DNA of 64,000 nucleotides. Origin: UBA7803 sp041690675. GTDB lineage: Bacteria > Pseudomonadota > Gammaproteobacteria > Pseudomonadales > Azotimanducaceae. Within the stretch, counting starts at the first letter, position 1. Each line of letters starts with the position of its first letter. The notes under the pieces are model-generated. The model was not told where the DNA came from and did no database searches. It saw only the letters and a program-made list of their open reading frames with translations. The stretch is taken from assembly GCA_041690675.1 (NCBI GenBank), contig JAWLGU010000005.1, positions 34,618-98,617 of the forward strand, read 5' to 3'. Made by a program: the position numbers and the translations under genes. Shown here one piece after another: positions 52,706 to 60,839 of this stretch.

Positions 52706-53578
52706 ATGGACTCGGAGCTGATCCGCACGTTTCTGGAGGTGAACCGGACCCGGCACTTCGCTCGGGCCGCGGAAGCGCTGTTCGTCACCCCTGCGGCGGT
52801 GAGTGCGCGGATACGCTTGCTGGAGGAGCATCTCGGCGCACGGTTGTTCACCCGCAGCCGCAACAACATCCAGCTCACACCGGCCGGCCAGCGATTTCTC
52901 CCTCATGCGGAGCACGTGCTGCGGAGCTGGAACCGTGCCACGCTCAGTGTCGGGCGCGCCGATGAGCATGCCGAGCTGGTGGCCATGGGCAGCCTGCACA
53001 GCATCTGGAGCGTGCTGTATCAGGGCTGGCTGCCTCATCTATATGGATCGCACCCCGCCTTGATGCTGCAACTCGAGCTGTCTACCACGCTCTCGCTGGT
53101 GAACCGCGTGCGCGAGCAGTCGCTGGATCTGGCCCTGCTCTACGAGCCGCCCCAGGTCAGTGATCTCTCGGCTCAAGTCATAGGCGCGATGGAGCTGATG
53201 CTGGTGGCGAAGCAACCCGGCCAGCGAGCTCTGGAAGATCTGGAGGGCTACGTGCACGTCGACTGGGGGACACCCTTCTCCATGACGTTGTCGCGCGACC
53301 TGCCTGATCTGGCCGAACCGGTGCTGCGGGTGGACGCCCCGGAGGTGGCATGGGAGTTCATCCACGCCCGCGGGGGCGCGGCCTATCTGCCGCTTCCCGT
53401 GGTGGAGGACGACCTCAGGCGCGGACGCTTGCACCCGGTGGCGGGCGCGCCGCGGATTGAGCGACGCGTATACCTTATCGAGGGTGCCGGGTCGCCACCC
53501 TCCCCGGTGCGTGCGGCGGTGCACGAGCACCTCAGAAGCTGGCTGGCGCCCCGTCCTGCGGGGGGCGCGGGTGGCTGA
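52706..53578 (+). CDS. hdfR: HdfR-like LysR transcriptional regulator
   Basis: This 290-residue protein has a winged HTH (MDSELIRTFLEVNRTRHFARAAEALFVTPAAVSARIRLLEEHLGARLFTRSRNNIQLTPAGQRFL) that follows E. coli HdfR almost motif for motif, and a LysR substrate-binding domain. HdfR represses flhDC in E. coli; the target here is unknown. I chose ATG 52706 because a start 18 bases earlier adds a non-conserved leader. It diverges from the PA3496-type gene and converges with the MATE gene. Confidence 0.85.
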   Translation: MDSELIRTFLEVNRTRHFARAAEALFVTPAAVSARIRLLEEHLGARLFTRSRNNIQLTPAGQRFLPHAEHVLRSWNRATLSVGRADEHAELVAMGSLHSIWSVLYQGWLPHLYGSHPALMLQLELSTTLSLVNRVREQSLDLALLYEPPQVSDLSAQVIGAMELMLVAKQPGQRALEDLEGYVHVDWGTPFSMTLSRDLPDLAEPVLRVDAPEVAWEFIHARGGAAYLPLPVVEDDLRRGRLHPVAGAPRIERRVYLIEGAGSPPSPVRAAVHEHLRSWLAPRPAGGAGG

Positions 53579-53584
53579 ACCGGG

Positions 53585-54919
53585 TTACCCCGCGATGCGA
53601 GGAAAGAAACTGCGTCGGAACCAGAGGTATCCCAGGGTGCCCATGATGGAATTGCTGATGGCGGTGGCCACGAAGATCCCGTTGTAGCCGAACAGCAGGT
53701 TCAGCAGCAGCGCCATGGGAATGTAGAGGATGAACATACGGGTGAAGGAGAGCATGGTGGAGGGCAGCGGCTTGCCCAGAGCGTTGAACGACGCAGAGGA
53801 CATCATCAGAACCCCCCAGAGCCCGTAACTCCAGGGCACCACGGACAGATAGAAGGCTGCCGTGTTGACCACCGGCCCGGTCTGATCGACCCATGAGGCA
53901 ATGGTATCGCCGAACAGGAACATCATGACCGCGGCCACGCCGCCCCAGATCAGGCAGAACTGATAGGTGACCCGCAGACCTTCCTTGACCCGGTCGGGCC
54001 GGTTGGCGCCCCAATTCTGGCCGATGAACGGACCGATGCTGCCGGAGAGAGCGAACAGCAGCATGACGGCGACGGCTTCGATGCGGCTGGCGACTCCGAA
54101 GCCCGCCACCACGACCTCGCCGTGGCTCGCCAGCAGCCGGGTGATGATGGCGGCGCTCACCGGGCCGATGAGCTGGGTGGCCATGGCGGGCAAGCCGACG
54201 TGAAGAATGCGCCGGCACGACCCCACGAATCCTTGCGCCACGTTCTCGAGAAGCATCATCCCGCCGCGTGCAACGTACAGCAGCAGCACCACCGTGGTGC
54301 CGAATCGTGAGATGGCCAGGGCGGCGGCTGCGCCCGTGAGCTCGAGCCTGGGCAGGCCGAACCAGCCGAAGATCAGGAATGGGTCCAGCGCGAGCTGAAG
54401 TACGGCACCCACGGTCATCACGACTCCTGGGATGGTGGCGCTGCCGTTGGCGCGCATGACGTTCCCCGCCACCATGGTGAGCGTGAAGAGGGGGACGCTG
54501 GGGTAGTAGACGTCCAGGTAGCTGTGTATGAGGGGTAGCAGTTCCGGCGTAGCCCCCAGGGCCCTGAACACCGGGTCGATGGTCGCCCAGCCGAGGAAGG
54601 CCAGCAGCGTCATGGCGAACGCCACCAGCATGAGACTGTGGGTGCCGAGCCGCTGGACCTGCGTGCGCTCCCCCGAGCCCACGTTGCGCGCGATGACCGA
54701 GGAGGTGCCGATGCCGATCCCCAGAGCGATGCTGTTCAGGATCATGACCAGCGGGAACGTGAAGGTGACGGCGGCGACGTGCCCGGTACCCAACTGTCCG
54801 ATGAAGCCGATCTCCAGCATCGATACGACGATGTTGCTCGACACGCCCAGCATCATGGGGGCCGTCAGACGGAACAGCGATCCGGTCACCGCTCCTTGAG
54901 TGAGATCCCGCGCGCTCAT
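53585..54919 (-). CDS. MATE family efflux transporter
   Basis: This 444-residue protein has twelve predicted membrane helices in two halves. The N-terminal half contains LTAPMMLGVSSNIVVSMLEIGFIGQLGTGHVAA and VIARNVGSGERTQVQRLG. The second half repeats it with LPAMATQLIGPVSAAIITRLL and SIGPFIGQNWGANRPDRV. MATE pumps expel cationic drugs or metabolites using Na+ or H+ gradients. The substrate is unknown. It diverges from the serine hydrolase gene. Confidence 0.93.
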   Translation of the reverse strand: MSARDLTQGAVTGSLFRLTAPMMLGVSSNIVVSMLEIGFIGQLGTGHVAAVTFTFPLVMILNSIALGIGIGTSSVIARNVGSGERTQVQRLGTHSLMLVAFAMTLLAFLGWATIDPVFRALGATPELLPLIHSYLDVYYPSVPLFTLTMVAGNVMRANGSATIPGVVMTVGAVLQLALDPFLIFGWFGLPRLELTGAAAALAISRFGTTVVLLLYVARGGMMLLENVAQGFVGSCRRILHVGLPAMATQLIGPVSAAIITRLLASHGEVVVAGFGVASRIEAVAVMLLFALSGSIGPFIGQNWGANRPDRVKEGLRVTYQFCLIWGGVAAVMMFLFGDTIASWVDQTGPVVNTAAFYLSVVPWSYGLWGVLMMSSASFNALGKPLPSTMLSFTRMFILYIPMALLLNLLFGYNGIFVATAISNSIMGTLGYLWFRRSFFPRIAG

Positions 54920-55017
54920 GTCACCGACTTCGGAAAGACGCCGCAGTTTATGGGTCGCCCGGGGGAAGTCAAAGGAGACTGACGGATCTCGCCTTGCGGG
55001 GCTCGAGCGCGTTCTCC

Positions 55018-56199
55018 ATGATCGAGGCTCGAGATCGGCGGCAGGTCATAGTGGAGCTCGAGGGATATCTGGACCCGCGCTTCGCCCCGGTGGGGGAGGC
55101 TTTCATGGATGGCTTTGCGGCGGGCCGGGACGTGGGCGCCGCCGTGGCGGTAACCGTGGCGGGAGATCTCGTGGTTGATCTCTGGCATGGTCATGCCGAC
55201 AGGCGCAAGGAGCGGCCCTGGCAGCCCGACACGCTGGTCTGCATGTTCTCCGTCACCAAGGCCATGACATCCGTCTGTCTGCTACAGGCCGTGGAGCGCG
55301 GCTTGATCGATCTCGATACACCCGTTTCACGTTACTGGCCGGAGTTCGCCGCCGCGGGGAAGGAGTCGATCTCGCTGCGCCAGCTCATGTGCCACCAGGC
55401 CGGCCTGGTGGGCTTCCACCAGCCTGTGGATCGAGACATCCTCTACGACTGGACGCGCTTCATTCGCGCGCTGGAAGCAGAATGGCCCTGGTGGGAACCC
55501 GGAACCAGCCATGGCTACCACGCGCGCACCTTCGGATTCCTGCTCGGGGAAGCATTGCGGCGAAACGCCGGTCGAGGAATCGGGGCCTGGTTCGAATCAG
55601 AGGTCGCAGCGCCGCTGGGTCTGGATTTCAAGATTGGCGTGCCCGAATCGGACCTCGCGCGGTGCGCGGACATTCTTCCGGCAAGGATCGTTGCCGGCGA
55701 AGCCAGCAACCGCGCGCCGGCCGTGGAAGCCATGATGCGCGACTTCGGCGACCCTTCCACCCCCACCGGCGCCGCCTTCCAGAACCCCGCCATGGGCCCA
55801 GGCTACATGAACACCGCCGCCTTCCGCCGGGCGGAGATACCCGCCGCCAGCGGTCATGGCACCGCCCGCGCCGCCGCGCGCATGTACGACCAGCTCCACA
55901 CCCTGATCTCCCCGGACCTGCTTCGGGAGGCCACCTCGACTCACTCTATGGGCCCCGACCAGGTGCTGAAGGCCATTACCCATTTCGGTTTGGGTTTCAT
56001 GCTCTACCATGAAGACAGCCCCATCGGAATTCGCCCGGGCAGCTATGGCCACGCCGGCGCGGGCGGCTCCATGGCCTTCCACGATCCCGAGCTCGAGCTC
56101 AGCTTCTGTTTCGCCATGAATCAGATGGAGGGAGGCGTGGTCACCGGTGGCACCTCTGCGAGCCTGATCGCACAGGCGGTTTATGGGTGCGTGCGCTGA
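55018..56199 (+). CDS. Beta-lactamase family serine hydrolase (EstB-like)
   Basis: This 393-residue class C-like serine hydrolase has SxxK in MFSVTKAMTS (about residue 83), a Tyr motif in GTSHGYHARTFGFLLGEAL and a C-terminal GHAGAGGSMAFHDPE. It resembles family VIII esterases (EstB) with no signal peptide. The start is uncertain: ATG 55018 is used, while TTG 54994 has AAGGAG too far upstream. It is the last GC-rich gene before the AT-rich block, and its end is 44 bases from the end of the island's sensor kinase gene. Confidence 0.85.
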   Translation: MIEARDRRQVIVELEGYLDPRFAPVGEAFMDGFAAGRDVGAAVAVTVAGDLVVDLWHGHADRRKERPWQPDTLVCMFSVTKAMTSVCLLQAVERGLIDLDTPVSRYWPEFAAAGKESISLRQLMCHQAGLVGFHQPVDRDILYDWTRFIRALEAEWPWWEPGTSHGYHARTFGFLLGEALRRNAGRGIGAWFESEVAAPLGLDFKIGVPESDLARCADILPARIVAGEASNRAPAVEAMMRDFGDPSTPTGAAFQNPAMGPGYMNTAAFRRAEIPAASGHGTARAAARMYDQLHTLISPDLLREATSTHSMGPDQVLKAITHFGLGFMLYHEDSPIGIRPGSYGHAGAGGSMAFHDPELELSFCFAMNQMEGGVVTGGTSASLIAQAVYGCVR

Positions 56200-56243
56200 A
56201 ACAGATGCTCGGGCGGAGCGCAGGCCTGGCAGCGGTGCGAATG

Positions 56244-57572
56244 CTAGAGGGCACGGGAAACCTTGACTGGTGGGAATTTGAGCCGAAAGGTTGTGTATCG
56301 TCCCTCTTGGGACTCGCACTGAATATCTCCACCGAGTGCAGTTAACACGGTTCTGCAGAAGCTCAGCCCGATCCCAGCACCTTGGGCGGATCGTGAAGAG
56401 GTATAGAACCTGTCGAAGATTCGGCGGCGAATGTAAGGCGGTATTCCGGGGCCAGTATCGGTAATTTCTATACACCGGGAGCGTGTTCCGACACCTATCT
56501 CTACCGAACCATCAGCGGATTTCTGAGCGTAATACACGCCGTTCTTGAGGAGGTTGAACAGCACGTGGACGATGAGAATTCGCGACGCGTTGATCTGAAA
56601 ATCGTGTGCAAGTCGCACCGTCACCAAGCCCCGCTCACGGCTGTTGTTGAAGGGGTACCGATCTAGAGCCTCACGCACGCACTCGGATGCCGAAAACTCC
56701 TCGGCGTCTGAGCCACCGTTTAGGCCATCTGACGTGTTGAGCAACAGCATATCGATTATTGTGTTTGAGTAGGTTACTTCTCGGTCGATCGCGCGCATTG
56801 CGTCCCTTAGTCCGTCGATCTGCGATTGAGTGAGATCACCAGAGTGAAGTCCGGCATCACGCGCCCTGATATAGATGTCAACGAGGGTCTCTGAGTGCCT
56901 CCCTACAGCCCGGGCGAGTGCGCGGATACTGGCCAGCGGCGTTCGAAGCTCGTGAGCGATGTTCGCGCCGATAGCCGAGGCAGCCTTGAGTTTCTCCGAG
57001 TTGACGTAGTCGACGTTTCTGTTCGTTAGGATGCCAACGAAGATTGCTGTCAGGTAGCCGGTGACCGGGTAGAGGATGACTCGTCTCAGCTCCAACCAAT
57101 TGATCGTTTCGAGGAACGTTAATGAAGAGAAGGCGGCGAGAATACTCGCGATCCAAAGGAGAGTCGTCAGCAGTCCACTATGAATGAGCTGAATGAAGAG
57201 GAACAACGAGACAAAGTACTGAAGGATCCATAGTATCTCAATCTTCGACCCGGCAGGGGTTGATGCTGCGTTTAGCACCAGCATCAGTCCGAAGACGAAT
57301 GGCAACGAGTAGGTCGCGGCGGTTACGAAATAGAGATGGAACCAAGGTCGAAATAGCGGAACCGCACGTTCATAGAAAATGAGCGGGAGCGCCACGACAA
57401 AGGCCGAGATTCGTATCCACAACGTGTCAAAGAACGGTTGCCCGACGAGATAGTCGACGGCATAGGCGAGAGGGATCAGCCCAGCGAGAAGCCCTAGTAG
57501 ACGGAAGTGCCTCTCGGAATATTTTGCGCTGTTCTTCGCCTCGGACTCGAGAACTCTAATGCCGCCTTTCAT
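56244..57572 (-). CDS. CqsS/LqsS-type sensor histidine kinase
   Basis: The protein has 442 residues from ATG 57572 (ATG 57611 is an alternative; neither has a good ribosome site). Six membrane helices (about 22-185) are followed by a DHp domain with His207 in GANIAHELRTPLASIRA and an ATPase domain with FNLLKNGVYYAQK, DTGPGIP and GIGLSFCRTVLTALGGDI. The six-helix part (including YSLPFVFGLMLVLNA), the His at about 207 (194 in CqsS) and the N and G boxes closely follow Vibrio CqsS and Legionella LqsS, receptors for alpha-hydroxyketones. Like LqsS it lacks a receiver domain. No cqsA/lqsA or response regulator is near, so partner and ligand are unknown. Confidence 0.85.
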   Translation of the reverse strand: MKGGIRVLESEAKNSAKYSERHFRLLGLLAGLIPLAYAVDYLVGQPFFDTLWIRISAFVVALPLIFYERAVPLFRPWFHLYFVTAATYSLPFVFGLMLVLNAASTPAGSKIEILWILQYFVSLFLFIQLIHSGLLTTLLWIASILAAFSSLTFLETINWLELRRVILYPVTGYLTAIFVGILTNRNVDYVNSEKLKAASAIGANIAHELRTPLASIRALARAVGRHSETLVDIYIRARDAGLHSGDLTQSQIDGLRDAMRAIDREVTYSNTIIDMLLLNTSDGLNGGSDAEEFSASECVREALDRYPFNNSRERGLVTVRLAHDFQINASRILIVHVLFNLLKNGVYYAQKSADGSVEIGVGTRSRCIEITDTGPGIPPYIRRRIFDRFYTSSRSAQGAGIGLSFCRTVLTALGGDIQCESQEGRYTTFRLKFPPVKVSRAL

Positions 57573-57611
57573 GGAGGTACACCAGCTGGCACTTCTGCTG
57601 ATTTTCCGCAT

Positions 57612-57934
57612 AGAACGAGCCGGTGACTATGGTGGATGTCTTACAGCAACTCGAGGGGTCTTCGGGCCACCAGATCCTGCGATGCTTACAGCCCTAACCA
57701 ACATCTTTGCCATGAACCGATCGGTTTTTCGTATGCCAGTAGATGACTACGATATCTCGACTAAACTTGACTAGTGGCGCTAGCCAGCGGGATCGAGCGG
57801 GAAATTGTGAAGAGGCGCACATTTGGCAGATCGTGCGCTATTGGAGCTGTGCAAAATCGGTCCTGAATCTCACGTAGATGCGCGCCTCACCAGCGGCAGT
57901 TTGGACCTGATTCGTTGAAAGGAAGTGAAGCGCG
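57612..57934. promoter_or_regulatory. Divergent promoter region of the island, with an inverted repeat
   Basis: This roughly 320-base non-coding stretch lies between the sensor kinase and the cyclase operon and should carry both promoters. GCGCAC (57815-57820) and GTGCGC (57833-57838) form a perfect inverted repeat with a 12-base spacer, about 100 bases before the cyclase start. A TTGACT lies near 57769 but no convincing -10 follows. A short plus-strand frame (57559-57774) has no coding character and is not annotated. Confidence 0.45.
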
Positions 57935-59365
57935 GTGAAATGGTTCGACTCAGCCATTGCATGGCTGTTCCCAAGTGTGCTCGTCGAGGGAACGCCGTGG
58001 AATCAGCTTTGGCTTGAAAAGGATCGTGAAAGCTTCCTGTTCAGCGTCCGGCTATTTTTTCCGTTAGTGGCGATCGTGTACATCGCCCACTACTTCTTCT
58101 ATGACGTCGTGAACAAGCTCGAGCCAATCAGTTTTTGGTTGATGTTTCGTTTGTTCATCGCAAGTTGCGCTTCTTTGACGTTTCTTTTCTACTTCACCCC
58201 GGCCACACGTTGGGCTTGGTACAAGCTTCCCGCAGTAGCGATGTGCTGGCTGCTGTGCCAGGCACAGGCCTACGTAGCCCTGTGGCACGGTCTCGAATCG
58301 TGGGTGTTCTGCTACTTTCTCATCGTGGTGTGCACGTTTGCGCTCCGGCTATCGGCCTTCAAGAGTATCCTTTTCGTGGGCCTCACCATTAGCACGCAGA
58401 CCCCTATTCTGGTCGAGGCAGGTATACCAGCTACCTATATCTTCACCGGCTCCATCGTCGCCCTGATGGCGTCGCTGGTGCTCCGGTCCAGCTATCTCTC
58501 GGAGGTTAGGTCATTTCTCCTAAACCAAGAAAACATCTCCGCCCAGAAACGTATCATCGAGCTGAACATGGAGTTCGCGGATCGGATTCGGTCCTTCATC
58601 CCACGTGTCATTGCGCAGAGAATAGACGATTGCATGGATAAGCAGCGAATGAGTGTGCTGGAAGCTTCTATCGAGGTGTTAACGCCGCGCATACGCGACG
58701 TGGCCTGCCTTTTCAGCGATATTCGTGGCTTTACCAAGCAATCTAAGGATATCGAATCTTTCGTTTGGGATAGCGTAATCCCGGAGGTGAAGGCTTGCAC
58801 CGATGCCATAGAGAATCTTAGAGGTATCCCGCGGAAGATCGGTGACCTTATATTCGCCTACTTTGACGATGACCACACGGCTCAGAACCTGTTGGCGTGT
58901 GTGGCGGCAGGTATGGCGGTTTCGCGACTCAACCACGACATGAACGCGACGGCCAATTCGAAGCTTATAGAAAGGTACGTTTTAATTTCATGCGGCACCG
59001 CTTTGGTGGGAAACATTGGCGGTTTGGACTCCTCAATCGAAATCACCGCCCTCGGAGACCCGGTGAACTTGCTAAGCAGAATCGACGAACTGACCAAGAA
59101 CCGGAACGTCTCCAAATGCCTTTCGCCAGGTGACCTCATTTTGACGGATGCCGCCAGTAACCTCCTCAGGGGGCTCGCGCCCGAAGTGACCCAGCGACGA
59201 ATCGATTTAGTGAATCTCGGGGTATCAATTCGCGATTTCGCAGATGTAAAGTACGTTTTTGCCATCGCACCGAGCGATCAGAATCATGCATCAGTCATCA
59301 GAGCCCTCAACGCCCTTCGATCAGAAGATTACGAGCAACGACGTACAGCAACTGTCGCGGCGTGA
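57935..59365 (+). CDS. Membrane class III nucleotide cyclase, six-helix
   Basis: This 476-residue protein has six membrane helices between about 35 and 185, arranged like the CqsS-type receptor next door. A cytoplasmic helix linker (about 190-225) leads to a class III cyclase domain. Key residues are visible: metal Asp262 (CLFSDIRGFT) and Asp304 (RKIGDLIFAYF), substrate-selecting Lys301 and Asp375 (ITALGDPVNLLSR), and transition-state Asn378 and Arg382. Lys/Asp at the base-selecting positions favours adenylate cyclase. The start is GTG, with AAAGGAAG about 10 bases upstream. It is the first gene of the island's plus-strand operon. Confidence 0.88.
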   Translation: MKWFDSAIAWLFPSVLVEGTPWNQLWLEKDRESFLFSVRLFFPLVAIVYIAHYFFYDVVNKLEPISFWLMFRLFIASCASLTFLFYFTPATRWAWYKLPAVAMCWLLCQAQAYVALWHGLESWVFCYFLIVVCTFALRLSAFKSILFVGLTISTQTPILVEAGIPATYIFTGSIVALMASLVLRSSYLSEVRSFLLNQENISAQKRIIELNMEFADRIRSFIPRVIAQRIDDCMDKQRMSVLEASIEVLTPRIRDVACLFSDIRGFTKQSKDIESFVWDSVIPEVKACTDAIENLRGIPRKIGDLIFAYFDDDHTAQNLLACVAAGMAVSRLNHDMNATANSKLIERYVLISCGTALVGNIGGLDSSIEITALGDPVNLLSRIDELTKNRNVSKCLSPGDLILTDAASNLLRGLAPEVTQRRIDLVNLGVSIRDFADVKYVFAIAPSDQNHASVIRALNALRSEDYEQRRTATVAA

Positions 59366-60839
59366 CGATTACAAACTGGACTTCTCAGATATCCATCAGT
59401 CCATAGCGCCAGCCGACATAAGAACTCATGAGCGCGTCCTTGCCAGAATCCGCAAGCGGGGATCGCAGGCGGCGTTCGAACCAATCAGAGTCTGGCGGCT
59501 TAGCCCACTCGGTGTGGAATTGCTTGCAGACTCCGTGGGTGGCGACTACCACAAAGGGGAGCGTATCGATCTCGAATTAGTCCTCTCAGGCCAGAGGACA
59601 ATCTTTGAAGGATTGGTCGTTGATTTGGTGAGAAATCACCAGAACGTGAACGTTCTGGGGATAAGACTCGCAAGGAAAGTGGCCTCAGCAATTCCGGGGG
59701 TTGAAAGACGGACCGGGGAGCGATGGATCTGTAGCGATGACTTTCTTCCGACTTGCGTCGCACCGACGCCGGGTCGATTTGATGACTTCATGTACTTCCA
59801 GGTTCGCGATATATCATCGGAGGGCTTTCAGCTCAGCTGCAGCTTGAGGAACAAATTTCTCATTCCAGGCATGCGAATAAGCCTCACAACCGTGTTCCCG
59901 ATGGCACAGGTCGTACAAATCGAAGTGGAGATCGTCAGGGTGGCAATTGCGGCTTTTGCAGGCCGTGATCGGTTAGTTCTCGGCACCCGATATCGCTCGA
60001 TCAGTGACCACGCGAAGGCGGTAATCGGGCAGTACGTCCTGCAGTTTAGCAACGTGGACACCCCTACTGATCTGAAAGAGGTGGGTTTTGCGCCGAAGAA
60101 CGTGTCGTTGGGGGTGGATTTCTACAACCTCAAATCAGAAGAAGACTACCGTGCGGTCTTGGAACTTCGGTACCTCGCTCACTCAGTGGATGGAAATCTC
60201 GAAGAAGGGGCTACGCCGGAGGACCTCGCTGATCTGAATGATGCACGCTCCCGAATCGTGGTTGGGAAGTATCGCGGAAGAGTGGTCGCAACTTCGCGAA
60301 TTCGTTTTAACGAGCTGGATGAGCCCATGGAGCACGAGGCCTTTCTCGAATGGCCGAAGACACTGCCCAGGAGGGATCAGATCGTCGAAGTATCCAGAGT
60401 GGCGACTCATCCGGGATTCAGAAGGAACGACCTGCTTGCCGCTCTGTTTAGGTACTCCTATATCAACCTAATACAGAGCGACCGACCGTGGGTCATTATG
60501 TCCTGTCTCGATCACATGGTGCCGTTCTACGAAAAGATCGGGTTTCGACACACCGGTCTTCGTCATACGGAACCCCAGTGGAAGAGCGATCGAGTTTTGA
60601 ACATCATGATAGTCAACACCTTTGAGCTCATGATGGGCCGAGGTGTCAACCCGTTCTACTGGAATGTGCTCTGGCGAGAAGTTGCCCAGTATCTGTCAGC
60701 CGAGGCCTTAATCGAGCCGACGGGTATCGATAGGGCGCGGCTAATGGTGTTTCGGGCTTTAGCCCCGGTGTCGACGCTCGCGTACTACGTTAGGAAATTG
60801 GTTCGCCCAACGAAGTTGAAAGTCGGCAAGACGAAGTGA
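59286..60839 (+). CDS. PilZ (c-di-GMP-binding) protein fused to FeeM/LuxI-like N-acyltransferase
   Basis: The protein has 517 residues. Residues about 25-130 form a degenerate PilZ/YcgR-N-like domain. Residues about 138-250 are a second PilZ with the complete c-di-GMP motif, Arg142-x3-Arg146 and Asp175-x-Ser-x2-Gly180. Residues about 275-430 are a GNAT-fold domain of the N-acyl amino acid synthase FeeM / autoinducer synthase type (ELRY, then GRVVATSRIR, QIVEVSRVATHPGFRR and FYEKIGF). A basic tail follows. ATG 59286 lies inside the cyclase gene (80-base overlap); no better start exists downstream. It should link an acyl group to an amine under c-di-GMP control. Confidence 0.85.
   Translation: MHQSSEPSTPFDQKITSNDVQQLSRRDDYKLDFSDIHQSIAPADIRTHERVLARIRKRGSQAAFEPIRVWRLSPLGVELLADSVGGDYHKGERIDLELVLSGQRTIFEGLVVDLVRNHQNVNVLGIRLARKVASAIPGVERRTGERWICSDDFLPTCVAPTPGRFDDFMYFQVRDISSEGFQLSCSLRNKFLIPGMRISLTTVFPMAQVVQIEVEIVRVAIAAFAGRDRLVLGTRYRSISDHAKAVIGQYVLQFSNVDTPTDLKEVGFAPKNVSLGVDFYNLKSEEDYRAVLELRYLAHSVDGNLEEGATPEDLADLNDARSRIVVGKYRGRVVATSRIRFNELDEPMEHEAFLEWPKTLPRRDQIVEVSRVATHPGFRRNDLLAALFRYSYINLIQSDRPWVIMSCLDHMVPFYEKIGFRHTGLRHTEPQWKSDRVLNIMIVNTFELMMGRGVNPFYWNVLWREVAQYLSAEALIEPTGIDRARLMVFRALAPVSTLAYYVRKLVRPTKLKVGKTK

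Noticed and set aside
57559..57774. 71-residue plus-strand frame between sensor kinase and cyclase
   Set aside because: No ribosome site, no domain and overlap with the start of the kinase gene; treated as part of the divergent promoter region.
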